The notes beneath the pieces are model-generated. The model had not been told where the DNA came from. It searched no databases and saw nothing but the letters and a program-made list of their open reading frames with translations. Below, one piece after another: positions 1-8,446 of a stretch of 64,000 nucleotides of DNA (position 1 is the stretch's first letter; every line of letters starts with the position of its first letter). Made by a program: the position numbers and the translations under genes. The stretch spans positions 156,195 through 220,194 of the forward strand of contig RXJC01000004.1 in NCBI GenBank assembly GCA_003963435.1, in the 5' to 3' direction. Origin of the DNA: Bradyrhizobiaceae bacterium. Lineage in GTDB: Bacteria; Pseudomonadota; Alphaproteobacteria; Rhizobiales; Xanthobacteraceae.

Positions 1-875
1 CGTGACGGCACAAACCGCGGGGAATTGCGGATGTGGTAAAAACTTCGGCACCAACCTTTAGCGAGACTGTTTCGAAAACCCATCAGTTGATCGCGAGTCC
101 AACATTGCAATCCGAATAGCCCAAACTAAAGACGCCGCCCGCGGTTTGGTGGTGACCTCTCACATCCAAGTTTCAACCTGCTTCGTTGCGATCCAACACT
201 CCGCAGTGGTCTCGTCAGTGATCCTGAGCTCCTCAATGTCGCGTCCGTTCAGATAGGCGGTGTAGATCGGCGGCATAGCGAGGCCCGCAGGGAACGCCGC
301 GACATCGCGCAATGTATAGCCGTTGACAACGAGGTACTCGCTCTCCGTATCATGGACGGACTGTCAATTCGGTACACCAGTCCCGGCAACGGACGTACCT
401 GGAATGCCGACGTCGTTGCGCGATACCGGCGGACCTGATCGGTCAGAGCGCTGCGATCATGTAAGAAGCTTGTCTGGGCTGCTAGTGGCGTGACCACCAA
501 CGCGCTACGCCGGCAGCGATATTCGCCGATCCGGAGCCATCGCTGCCCCCGGATGAAACCTACCCAGTTCAGGTGCGTGCGGGGACGCCTCTTGGCCTGC
601 CACCTGGTCGAGAGGGCAACCACGTGGTCGTTTCGATCGACGGGAGAGCCTACGTCGAAGGCCGATTCAAATAGTCGGTCGAGACATGCCTCATATCGCC
701 GGCCGGGTGGGGGTAAACCGCGCCGATCCCGGACAGTCGAAAAATCCCGACTAAACTCCCTGCAGAACAATTGCGCAAAAACTACACTCAATCAGCCTAT
801 TTTTTAAGGTTGAAAGCGAACCGCATCGTCGCGATAGTTGGATAACTTAGATTTTAGTCGGGAAATGACGACCAC
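1..875. other. Left-edge region with gene debris
   Basis: I see no intact gene here. Two stretches read like ends of decayed coding regions. On the minus strand at about 175-360 a frame without a proper start encodes a plausible peptide containing EYLVVNGYTLRDVAAF and ending in QVETWM just before a stop. On the plus strand at about 484-675 a frame that opens after a stop encodes DETYPVQVRAGTPLG and ends VEGRFK before a stop. I recognise neither. The last 80 bases should hold the promoter of the regulator that starts at 876. Confidence 0.35.
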
Positions 876-1652
876 GTGGATATCGAGCAGTCTCTTGCCC
901 GTCTCGGCATCGTCGGAAACCTCTACAGGGTCTACCGCGCTGCAATAGAACTTGGCGACGTCCCCGTCGCCATGGTGATCGAACGATCCGGTCTTCCGAA
1001 GGCGACCGTCTACGACGCGCTCTCCCGACTCGCGCAAGAGGGCTTGATTGCTGACTGGGGCAAGCCGGGCAAGCGTCGCGTCGTTGCCCATGATCCGGTC
1101 ATCCTCCTCGAACAGCTTGAGGCACGCAGGCAAATGCTCGGCGAGATGCTGCCGCAGCTGCGTTCCCTCTACAACGCCGCGAAGGGAAAGCCGGGCATCC
1201 GCTTCTACGAGGGCCTCGAAGGCGTCGAGAAGGCGCTTTGGGATTCACTCTCGGCAACCTCTGGCGTCATGTACTGCACCTTTGCCATGGCCGAGATCAT
1301 GGAGGTGCCGGGGCTCGACCGGATGGCCGCCTACCAGGAGGAGCGGCTGGCGCGCGGCATCGACATGAAGGTCGTACGTTCGCGGCGCCATGACCGACAG
1401 GACATCTGGCCGTGCAGCCGCGCCGAGCGGCGCGAATTGCGCTTTTCGCCCGACGAAATCGTGCTCGGCATGACCATGCTCATCTACGACAGCCGCGTCG
1501 CCATCGCCTCATCCAAGAAAGAAAGCTACGGCCTGATCATCGAGAGCGAGGAATTTTCAGCGCTGCTCAAGGCGATGTTCATGTCGATCTGGATCACGAG
1601 CGAGCCTGTTCCGTTCATAGAGGATATGCAGGATGACAACTCAAGCCGTTAG
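876..1652 (+). CDS. TrmB-family transcriptional regulator
   Basis: A 258-residue regulator with an N-terminal winged helix-turn-helix (about residues 1-75; the recognition part reads SGLPKATVYDALSRLAQEG) followed by a linker helix and a C-terminal ligand-sensing half (about 105-245). This is the layout of TrmB-type regulators, many of which sense a small metabolite and control an adjacent ABC importer. Its 3' end overlaps the downstream permease by 20 bases, so it is co-transcribed with the importer and nitrilase and is probably their pathway-specific regulator. The ligand cannot be read from the sequence; the neighbours suggest a nitrile or an organic nitrogen or sulfur compound. Confidence 0.85.
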   Translation: MDIEQSLARLGIVGNLYRVYRAAIELGDVPVAMVIERSGLPKATVYDALSRLAQEGLIADWGKPGKRRVVAHDPVILLEQLEARRQMLGEMLPQLRSLYNAAKGKPGIRFYEGLEGVEKALWDSLSATSGVMYCTFAMAEIMEVPGLDRMAAYQEERLARGIDMKVVRSRRHDRQDIWPCSRAERRELRFSPDEIVLGMTMLIYDSRVAIASSKKESYGLIIESEEFSALLKAMFMSIWITSEPVPFIEDMQDDNSSR

Positions 1653-2496
1653 GCCGGTGCTCGACGCAGCCGGCGCCGTGCCGGAGCAGAAACAGGCGCC
1701 CGCTCCTCGCGCAAACAGCACTGGCGGACGTTGGCGCTCGCGCCGGACGGTCGCTCTCAATGTCATCGGCATCGGCACCATGTTGCTGCTGTGGCAAGGC
1801 CTCACCGCGGCCGGCGCAATCAATTCGTTCCTGCTGCCGTCCCCGGTCGCCGTGCTCGACAGCCTCTGGGAGATGTCGAAAGACGGCAGCCTGTGGGTCA
1901 ATCTCGCCGCCAGTCTCAAGCGTGTCTGCGTCGGCTATCTGATGGCCTGCGCGGTCGGTCTCACTCTCGGCTTTATTTGTGGCTGGTCGCAGGTCGTCGC
2001 CGAGCTGGTCCGCCCGATCATCGAAGCGTTGAGGCCGATCCCGCCGCTCGCCTGGGTGCCGATCGCCATCCTCTGGTTCGGGCTCGGCGACATGTCGGCT
2101 TATTTCCTCGTCTTCCTGGGGTGCCTGTTCCCGCTCTTCTTCGGCGCCTATACCGCCGTGCGCTCGATCGATCGCAACCAGATCAACGCGGCGCTCTGCC
2201 TTGGCGCGTCACGCTGGCTGCTGTTCAGCAGCGTCTTGGTGCCGGCCTCGCTGCCGATCATGATGCCGAACCTCAGGCTTGCGCTCGGTATCGGCTGGAT
2301 GTGCGTCGTTACGGCCGAGCTGATCGCTGCGCAGACCGGCCTTGGCTATCTGATTCAGCAGTCGCGCATGCTGTTCCAGATCCAGAACGTGGTGGCGGGC
2401 ATGGTCGCTATCGGCGTGGTCGGTTTCCTGATGTCGGCGGCGGTCGAACGGATCGAGAGGCGCGTCAACGCCTGGGCGCCGTCGGAACGCAACTGA
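1633..2496 (+). CDS. ABC transporter permease, sulfonate/nitrate/taurine type
   Basis: A 287-residue inner-membrane permease of the SsuC/TauC/NrtB group. It has a proline-rich cytoplasmic N terminus, then about six hydrophobic segments. The EAA loop that docks the ATPase is recognisable around NAALCLGASRWLLF (about residues 185-200), and the family stretch RPIPPLAWVPIAILWFG lies at about 135-150. It overlaps the regulator gene upstream and is followed 10 bases later by the ATPase gene. The start shown overlaps the regulator; no better internal start lies before the first membrane helix. The substrate is not determinable from the permease. Confidence 0.92.
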   Translation: MTTQAVRPVLDAAGAVPEQKQAPAPRANSTGGRWRSRRTVALNVIGIGTMLLLWQGLTAAGAINSFLLPSPVAVLDSLWEMSKDGSLWVNLAASLKRVCVGYLMACAVGLTLGFICGWSQVVAELVRPIIEALRPIPPLAWVPIAILWFGLGDMSAYFLVFLGCLFPLFFGAYTAVRSIDRNQINAALCLGASRWLLFSSVLVPASLPIMMPNLRLALGIGWMCVVTAELIAAQTGLGYLIQQSRMLFQIQNVVAGMVAIGVVGFLMSAAVERIERRVNAWAPSERN

Positions 2497-2506
2497 AGGA
2501 AACGTG

Positions 2507-3298
2507 ATGACGTCCTCTGCCTGCCATATCGACATCTCGCACGTCTCGAAGATCTTCGGCGCAGGCGAGCCCGGCGAGGTCGTGGCGCTGCGCGACGTCG
2601 ATCTCAAGATCGCGCGCGGCGAGTTCATCGCGTTGCTCGGCCCCTCCGGCTGCGGGAAATCGACCTTGCTCAGCCTGCTTGCCGGATTTCAGACCGCGAC
2701 CTCGGGCGCGCTCATCCAGAACGGCCGGGAGATATCGGGCCCCGATGCCTCGCGCACCGTCGTCTTCCAGGACTACGCCCTGTTCGGCTGGCTGACGCTG
2801 CAGAAGAACGTCGAGTTCGGGCTGAAGGCGAAGAAGGTCCCCAAGCGCGAGCGCGCGGAGATCGCCCGCGATTTCCTGGCCCGGGTGCAACTCTCCGGTT
2901 TCGAGGACAAGCTGCCGCACGAAGTCTCCGGAGGCATGAAGCAGCGCGCGGCGATCGCGCGCGCAATGGCGCCCGATCCGGAAATCCTGCTGATGGACGA
3001 GCCGCTCGGCGCGCTCGACGCACAAACCCGGGTGCTGCTCCAGGAGGAGATCTCCCGCCTCTCCTCCGAGTCCGGCAAGACGGTGATCTTCGTGACGCAC
3101 GGCATCGACGAGGCCGTGTTCCTGGCCGACCGCGTGGTGGTGATGAGTCCGCGACCGGGCCGCATCCGCGAGATCGTCACGTCGCGCCTGCCCTTTCCGC
3201 GCACCGCCGAGATGCGCGCCGATCCCTGGTTCACCTCGACAGTCAGCAATCTCTGGGAAACCCTCAAGCCGGAATGGCAGAAGGAAGACGAGCAATGA
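2507..3298 (+). CDS. ABC transporter ATP-binding protein, sulfonate/nitrate/taurine type
   Basis: A cytoplasmic ATPase of 263 residues from the SsuB/TauB/NrtD group that powers the adjacent permease. Visible motifs are Walker A GPSGCGKST, Q-loop near VVFQDYALFGW, signature VSGGMKQR, Walker B ILLMDEP, D-loop GALDA and switch His in FVTHGIDEA. A GTG start three bases earlier (2504) is equally possible. The stop overlaps the next start as ATGA (3295-3298), which indicates translational coupling with the binding-protein gene. Confidence 0.93.
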   Translation: MTSSACHIDISHVSKIFGAGEPGEVVALRDVDLKIARGEFIALLGPSGCGKSTLLSLLAGFQTATSGALIQNGREISGPDASRTVVFQDYALFGWLTLQKNVEFGLKAKKVPKRERAEIARDFLARVQLSGFEDKLPHEVSGGMKQRAAIARAMAPDPEILLMDEPLGALDAQTRVLLQEEISRLSSESGKTVIFVTHGIDEAVFLADRVVVMSPRPGRIREIVTSRLPFPRTAEMRADPWFTSTVSNLWETLKPEWQKEDEQ

Positions 3299-4350
3299 CC
3301 ACATTTTCGCGGCGTCAATTCAATCGCATCCTTGCAGGCAGCGCCGCTGCAACGATCGCTGCGCCAGCCGTGATGCGCGCCGAGACGCCGGACAAGATCC
3401 GCTATTGCTGGACGAATACCGTCACGGTCTCGGCCCAGACGCAGCACACGTTGAAAAACACCAGCATCGGGGCGGGCCACGGCCTCGACATCGAGATGAT
3501 TCAGTTTGCCGGCGGGCCGCCGATCAACGAGGCGCTTGTTTCGGGCGCTGCCGACATCGGCAGCGTTGCCGATTTCGGGGCCGTCATCATGATGGCAGCG
3601 GGTGCGCCGATCAAGGTCGTCGGTCACCAGTCGAGCTTCCGCTCGGCCGTGCTCGCGACCACAAAGTCCGGAATCAACTCGCTCGCCGATCTCAAGGGCA
3701 AGCAAGTCTACGGCCTGTTCGGCATTACGGCTTACCTCAACGCGCAAGAAACGGTGCGCAGCGCCGGCCTCAAGGTCGGCAGCGACGTATCTTTCGTCAA
3801 TATCGGGACGCCGGAGCTCGCCGACGCGGTCCGCGCCCAGCGGATCGACGCCTTCTTCATGTGGGACCCCTGGGTGACGCTCTTCGAGCATGCCGGACTC
3901 GCGAAAGTGCTGTCCCAGAACGTCACGCCCGCCATGGTGCTGATGGCTCGCGAGGATCTCGTCAAGCGCAAGGATGGCGATGTCCTCAGGCGGCTGCTCC
4001 GCGCGCATTCTGAGGCTCTCTTTTTCGCCAGCCAGAACCACGAGCTGACCAACAATTGGTTCCGCTCGCTGGAGCCGGCAAAAAGCATTCCGACCGAAGT
4101 GATCGAGACGGCGTCGACCTTCGATCCCCGCTGGAACGCCAAGCAATTCAGCGACGTCAAGGCCACCGTCTCGGACGCCGGCCTCGCCAGCATGCAGCGC
4201 ATGGCCGACTGGGGCTTCGGCGAGAAGCTGTTGCCACGCGTTCCCGCGGTAAAGGATTTCGTCAACCTGCCGATCGCCAGCGCGGCGGATGCAGAGGCGA
4301 CATCGAAGCCCTTCGACATCGCATCGGTCAAGATCACCAACACAAAGTAA
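3295..4350 (+). CDS. ABC transporter substrate-binding protein, NMT1/SsuA-like, Tat signal
   Basis: A 351-residue periplasmic solute-binding protein. The N terminus has a twin-arginine-like export signal (SRRQFNR followed by an Ala-rich hydrophobic stretch ending near VMRAETPD). The mature part has the two-lobe fold of the SsuA/TauA/NMT1-like group, with GGPPINEALVSGAADIG near the first lobe. It delivers the ligand to the permease and ATPase encoded just upstream. The start at 3295 is preferred over an upstream in-frame ATG because it overlaps the ATPase stop and places the RR motif at residues 5-6. The ligand is unknown; the next gene, a nitrilase 13 bases downstream, suggests a nitrile-bearing compound. 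Confidence 0.9.
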   Translation: MTTFSRRQFNRILAGSAAATIAAPAVMRAETPDKIRYCWTNTVTVSAQTQHTLKNTSIGAGHGLDIEMIQFAGGPPINEALVSGAADIGSVADFGAVIMMAAGAPIKVVGHQSSFRSAVLATTKSGINSLADLKGKQVYGLFGITAYLNAQETVRSAGLKVGSDVSFVNIGTPELADAVRAQRIDAFFMWDPWVTLFEHAGLAKVLSQNVTPAMVLMAREDLVKRKDGDVLRRLLRAHSEALFFASQNHELTNNWFRSLEPAKSIPTEVIETASTFDPRWNAKQFSDVKATVSDAGLASMQRMADWGFGEKLLPRVPAVKDFVNLPIASAADAEATSKPFDIASVKITNTK

Positions 4351-4363
4351 CGTGAGACAAGCA

Positions 4364-5293
4364 ATGTCGGTCATTAAAGTCGCGGCGGCCCAGTTCGCTC
4401 CCGTTTACCTCGACAGGGACGCCACCACCGCCAAGGCGGAGAGGATTATCGCCGAGGCCGGCGCGGCCGGAGCGAAACTTGTCGTCTTTCCGGAGACGTT
4501 CCTGCCGGCCTATCCCTACTGGACGCTTGCCATCGATCCCTTCCACGCGCGGCAGACCTACTATCCCCGTCTGTTCGATCAATCGGTCGAATTGGGCAGC
4601 GAAACGACGCGCCGCCTCCAGGAGGCTTCGCGCAACGCCGGCGTGGTCGTCGTCATGGGCCTGACGGAGCGCGAGGGCGGTACGCTCTACAATAGTCAGC
4701 TCGTGATCGATGCCGACGGCAAGATCCTCGGCTGCCGTCGCAAGCTGATGCCGACCCATCACGAACGAATGAGCTACGGCTTCGGCAGCGGCGAGGATCT
4801 GAAAGTGTATGATACGGCGATCGGCAAGCTGGGCGCGCTCGTCTGCTTCGAACATTCCAATCCGCTATTCCGGTATGCGATTCAGGCACAGGGAGAGGTC
4901 ATCCACATTGCGAACTGGCCGGGCGGCCTGCCATGGACGGACGACATCATCGATGCCTCAGTGCGCCAGTATGCTTTCGAGGCGCAATGTTTCGTCGTTT
5001 CGGTTACAAGCGCGCTGTCGCAGGCGTTCATCGATGAACTCGGCGGCAAGGCTGCCGAGATCTTCAAGGCGGGTGGCGGCGTCTCGTCTATCATTGCACC
5101 GGGCGGACGTGTGATCGCCCGGTCCGAGACAGGTGGGGAGGAACTGCTTGTGGCCGAACTCGATTTCGCCGAGATCGGTCGCTGGAAGCAGATGGTCGAT
5201 TCGTTTGGGCATTATGCGAGGTCTGATGTTGTGCGCCTCCACGTCAACACCGCGAAGCCCGCGGCAATCAGCATGAGCCCGGCAGGTTTTTAA
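4364..5293 (+). CDS. Nitrilase (carbon-nitrogen hydrolase)
   Basis: A 309-residue member of the nitrilase branch of the carbon-nitrogen hydrolase superfamily, which converts nitriles to carboxylic acids plus ammonia. The catalytic triad is visible: Glu44 in FPETF, Lys127 in RRKLMP and Cys161 in VCFEHSNP. The CFEH motif around the cysteine resembles the CWEN/CWEH of aliphatic and aromatic nitrilases more than the motif of amidases. The start at 4364 was chosen because it follows the binding-protein stop by 13 bases and opens directly into the first beta strand (IKVAAAQFAP). As the last gene of the importer operon it probably hydrolyses the imported compound in the cytoplasm. Confidence 0.9.
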   Translation: MSVIKVAAAQFAPVYLDRDATTAKAERIIAEAGAAGAKLVVFPETFLPAYPYWTLAIDPFHARQTYYPRLFDQSVELGSETTRRLQEASRNAGVVVVMGLTEREGGTLYNSQLVIDADGKILGCRRKLMPTHHERMSYGFGSGEDLKVYDTAIGKLGALVCFEHSNPLFRYAIQAQGEVIHIANWPGGLPWTDDIIDASVRQYAFEAQCFVVSVTSALSQAFIDELGGKAAEIFKAGGGVSSIIAPGGRVIARSETGGEELLVAELDFAEIGRWKQMVDSFGHYARSDVVRLHVNTAKPAAISMSPAGF

Positions 5294-5592
5294 GCCGTCC
5301 ACGGGCCGAAATTGGTAGCGATAGGTAGGCTGTCGGGGAAAAGACGCCTGCAAATCGGCACCGCCCTGATCCGGGCCGCATCGTCACGTCCGATCGCAAG
5401 GGGCGTTCAAGCGCGAATATCGAGATGGCACGTTCTGAACGCCCGGCATTCCGGGGCAGCACCGAGCCGCTGCGCTTCGCCATAGACATTTTTATGCGCG
5501 CCCCAAATGCGACGGATGAGAAAGACTTGAGGAATCGTTAGATCGTCAGATGCTCGCCTGATTGAGATTCTGATTACAGCATTCGCACCGGG
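5294..5592. other. Convergent intergenic region
   Basis: It lies between the stop of the nitrilase and the stop of the minus-strand crotonase-like gene. I see no convincing gene, RNA or strong terminator hairpin. Confidence 0.4.
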
Positions 5593-6432
5593 CTACTGTT
5601 TCGCTGCGTTCCTCGCTTTCATCATCGCAGCTGCGCTGCCGCCTTCGGCCGCGAGTCCATAGCCAACTTGGCGCACGAGTTGCTCTTTTAACGGCTGAAT
5701 AAAGATGACACGCGTGTAGCGGCGCGTCACCTCCGGCGCTTTCAGGTATTCAGTTGCTAATTCTTGCGCTCGGGCGAGTGCGCGGCCCTTGGGCGTGACC
5801 TCCGCCACCACACCCCACTCATGAGCGGCTTCTGCTGAAACCGGCTTTGGCGAAAGCAGGAATGCCTGTGCGCGGCCTGGCCCTGCGAAATACGACCATG
5901 TAACGAAGATGCCGTCGCCCGGGGCTAAACCACCCGCGAAGTGAGGAACATCGTTGAAGGTCGCGCCCTGCCCGGCAATAATAACGTTCGCGAGCAAGCA
6001 ATACTCCGAATGGACCCACGCCTTGCCTTCGACGGAGCAAATGACGGGGACACGAATGTTGGCAATGTTTTCTAGGATCTGCACACCATCGTCATGCGAC
6101 TTGTTCCAGTAGTCGGGATCACCCAGATTGCCGCCGCCGGAAAAATCGACGCCAGTGATCCATTCACCACCGGCTCCCGTAATGATAACAACTTTATTGT
6201 CTCGATCACGGCTAATGGCATAGAACACATCGACGAAGGCGGCGTGATCGCGTGGCGTAAAGGTATAAGGGCCGCCATTAGTGTTGAATTCCACTGTCAG
6301 CGTGCCCGCTGCATCGCGCGTCAAATGGAGTGAGGGCGTGGCAGTGAAGTAGGCCGGCGTTTGTGCGATGGCCGGTCCTGCCATGCTTGTAGCGAGCCCA
6401 GCACCGATTAGCCAATTGACGATCGATCCCAT
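5593..6432 (-). CDS. Enoyl-CoA hydratase/isomerase-family protein with signal peptide
   Basis: A 279-residue protein with the crotonase fold. Oxyanion-hole regions read VVIITGAGGEWITGVDFSG (about residues 79-97) and PHFAGGLAPGDG (about 155-167). Before the fold there is a Sec-type signal peptide: MGSIVNWLIGAGLATSMAG ending PAIAQ, with a probable cut after AIA. Crotonases normally act on CoA thioesters in the cytoplasm, so an exported one probably uses another substrate; this is inference. The start at 6432 puts the signal peptide at the N terminus. A longer start at 6483 (MTEFLRP) is possible. No neighbour is in the same operon. Confidence 0.75.
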   Translation of the reverse strand: MGSIVNWLIGAGLATSMAGPAIAQTPAYFTATPSLHLTRDAAGTLTVEFNTNGGPYTFTPRDHAAFVDVFYAISRDRDNKVVIITGAGGEWITGVDFSGGGNLGDPDYWNKSHDDGVQILENIANIRVPVICSVEGKAWVHSEYCLLANVIIAGQGATFNDVPHFAGGLAPGDGIFVTWSYFAGPGRAQAFLLSPKPVSAEAAHEWGVVAEVTPKGRALARAQELATEYLKAPEVTRRYTRVIFIQPLKEQLVRQVGYGLAAEGGSAAAMMKARNAAKQ

Positions 6433-7084
6433 AATTTTTCCCCAGAGCGCCGCAAGAGAAGCCGGACGAAGAAATTCGGTCATTCGACAACAATCCATGA
6501 CGTGATTTAACCCCCTCGTTCGATACCACACCCAACATAGAACCTCCGCCATCCCCTTGAAACAACACCAATCGCAGTCATCGAAGGGCGAGAGCTCCAG
6601 TATTCCTGTTACCAGGAGCTTGGTCCCGTCCAAAGCAGACGTCGGATGGAGCAGGCCTTTCAGTTCACGCGACGGCAGCAATAACTATGTCTTGGCCGGC
6701 TGTTTAATCTCGAACTTTACCGATGCAGCATCTTCTATCGAGTAGACTAGGTGCTTCGCGACGCGCCAGGACGACCTATGCGCACCGTCGGTTTCCCCTG
6801 TTGTTTTAGATCGATCGCTTTATATTCCATTGTAACTCTCTGGCGATCACACGACTTTGTGATTGCAGCGCACGACGCTGCCGCCGAGGGGCAGATGTCG
6901 CAGCAAGCTGCTTACTCTGGGGTTTGGTAGGAATCGTTTCGGTCATTCGTTACGAAGCAATCGTAACCTGGACTAACCGAACAACGGCACTTTAAAAACG
7001 ATTCTTGACAGCATCAAACGTAACAAAGCGGACTCCGGCTGCGAATACGGGATGATACCACGCTGGAGGATTGTCATGCTATCC
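6433..7084. other. Intergenic region
   Basis: About 650 bases between the minus-strand crotonase-like gene and a DUF1223 gene remnant. It must contain the promoter of the crotonase-like gene. No complete gene or RNA is recognisable. Confidence 0.4.
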
Positions 7085-7350
7085 CGTCTGCTGACTCCAC
7101 CAGACACATTGCGAGTCTCTCTCCTGCCGTTGGCTCTGCTGCAGAACGACCTATCATCGTCGAGTTGTACGCCTCGCAAGGTTGCTCATCCGCCCCGCCC
7201 GCGAAGACTTACCTCAACAAACTATCCGGAGAGCAGCGAGATGCCCTGCCGGCTCGCTTTTCACGTCACCGATTGGGACCGCCAGGGATGGAAGGACGCC
7301 TGTTCGCTGCAAGCTGGCAGGGGCCGACACGAATGGTGTCCAACTGGTAA
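7085..7350 (+). pseudogene. DUF1223 protein remnant, frameshifted
   Basis: Two overlapping frames together spell the N-terminal part of a DUF1223 protein, a thioredoxin-fold secreted family. One frame gives AERPIIVELYASQGCSSAPPA then KTYLNKLSG (from about 7130). The neighbouring frame continues with LAFHVTDWDRQGWKD (about 7245-7290). In intact relatives the pattern is VVELFTSQGCSSCPPAD followed by LAFHVDYWDYLGWKD. So there is a frameshift near 7240. The second cysteine of the CSSC motif is Ala, and the rest of the gene is missing. The next gene starts in the space where the C-terminal half should be. Confidence 0.75.
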
Positions 7351-7358
7351 GCGGTCCC

Positions 7359-7985
7359 ATGTTTAAGCGATTGTGGAAACTACTACCCGTAGAGACGCTC
7401 CATGGGTACGAGCACCCGGAGCTAGTCGAGACTGTCTTCCGAAAAACGGTCGCCTATGAACCGACAGAATCTTGGCCTGATATGGATGGCGTCGCTTCCG
7501 TTCTTGACTTTGGAGGGGCCTGCGGTCGCCACTACAAAGAGGCTCGGCGTCATTCTCCGACTATTCGATGGGCGGTCGTCGAGACCCCGGCTATGGTTAC
7601 GCGGGCGAAAGAGCTAGAAACCCAACAACTCAAATTTTTTACCGATATCGGAGCTGCGGCTGCGTGGCTCGGCAGCGTCGATGTCATGCATTCGAACGGC
7701 GCCGTGCAATATACTACTAATCCGGGCGACGTCATTCGCGAACTTTGCGCTCTCCGTGCGGAGCGTATGATTTGGCTCCGTTTGTTCGTCGGCATTGGCG
7801 AGAGAGTAACGCAAGTCTCCCGGTTGGATGACAACGGACCCGGACGGATTTGGACGACCCGAAAAAATGTTGCCTACGAGCGAACAGCGATCAGTGAGGC
7901 TGAATTTCTAGATGCCCACTCTGATTATAAACTGACTGAGCGCGGCTCTGACTGGTTCAAGTTCTCCATTTCCTCCGCCCTGTGA
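7359..7985 (+). CDS. Putative methyltransferase, TIGR04325-like
   Basis: A 208-residue protein that resembles the TIGR04325 group of putative class I methyltransferases, often found near polysaccharide loci. The SAM-binding glycine motif appears as VLDFGGACGRHY (about residues 50-61), followed by WAVVETPAM at the second strand and DVMHSNGAVQYT at the motif IV position. The frame is open further upstream, but that part overlaps the DUF1223 remnant, so the ATG at 7359 is taken as the start. It stands alone between pseudogene debris and an uncharacterised gap, so its substrate is unknown. Confidence 0.7.
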   Translation: MFKRLWKLLPVETLHGYEHPELVETVFRKTVAYEPTESWPDMDGVASVLDFGGACGRHYKEARRHSPTIRWAVVETPAMVTRAKELETQQLKFFTDIGAAAAWLGSVDVMHSNGAVQYTTNPGDVIRELCALRAERMIWLRLFVGIGERVTQVSRLDDNGPGRIWTTRKNVAYERTAISEAEFLDAHSDYKLTERGSDWFKFSISSAL

Positions 7986-8446
7986 GCGACGCTTTGCGCG
8001 GCATACCCATCTGCGCACGCATGGTCCGGCTTCTCTTGCTCTCAGAATCATCCTGATCTTGAATCGCGACTCACGTTCCAAGAAAACGGGTACCAGTTCG
8101 CACGCAAGGCTACGGGAAAGTCAGACGGGATTTCCGCCGAGCCGATCGCCTCGCAGAATCGGCGTTTCCACGAGGGTCGCACCGCAGCTATGGCGTCCTA
8201 CAGGAACTGCCTGACCTCAGCGTCATCCCCTAGCGGCGCGACGCATCAATTCATCGGCATGATCCGCAACGACCGACACCTTAATGTGGCCCTCAGCTGC
8301 GTCCACCCCTGGGCGCGAGCGAGATCGACGCTTCCCGGCCCAGGCGGTCGCAATTTCCATAGATGGGTTCGGTCGCCGCAACTTGCGCCAAAACGTCCCC
8401 TTCGCCGCGCAAGATGTCAAACAGGCAATCGAGCTTGGCGCGAAGT
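7986..8446. other. Intergenic region
   Basis: About 460 bases between the methyltransferase and the 3' end of the amidase operon. A minus-strand stretch (about 8225-8300) encoding EGHIKVSVVADHADELMRR looks protein-like but has no complete frame, so it may be another decayed gene. I could not assign it. Confidence 0.3.

Noticed and set aside
249..791. Long open frame on the minus strand (180 residues)
   Set aside because: Composition is Arg/Ser-rich and lacks any family pattern. Other frames in the same place look more protein-like, so this is a shadow.
2465..3304. 279-residue open frame on the minus strand over the ABC ATPase gene
   Set aside because: Shadow of a GC-rich gene. The plus strand has clear Walker motifs.
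2773..4374. 533-residue open frame on the minus strand over the binding-protein gene
   Set aside because: Same reason: it covers parts of two recognisable plus-strand genes.
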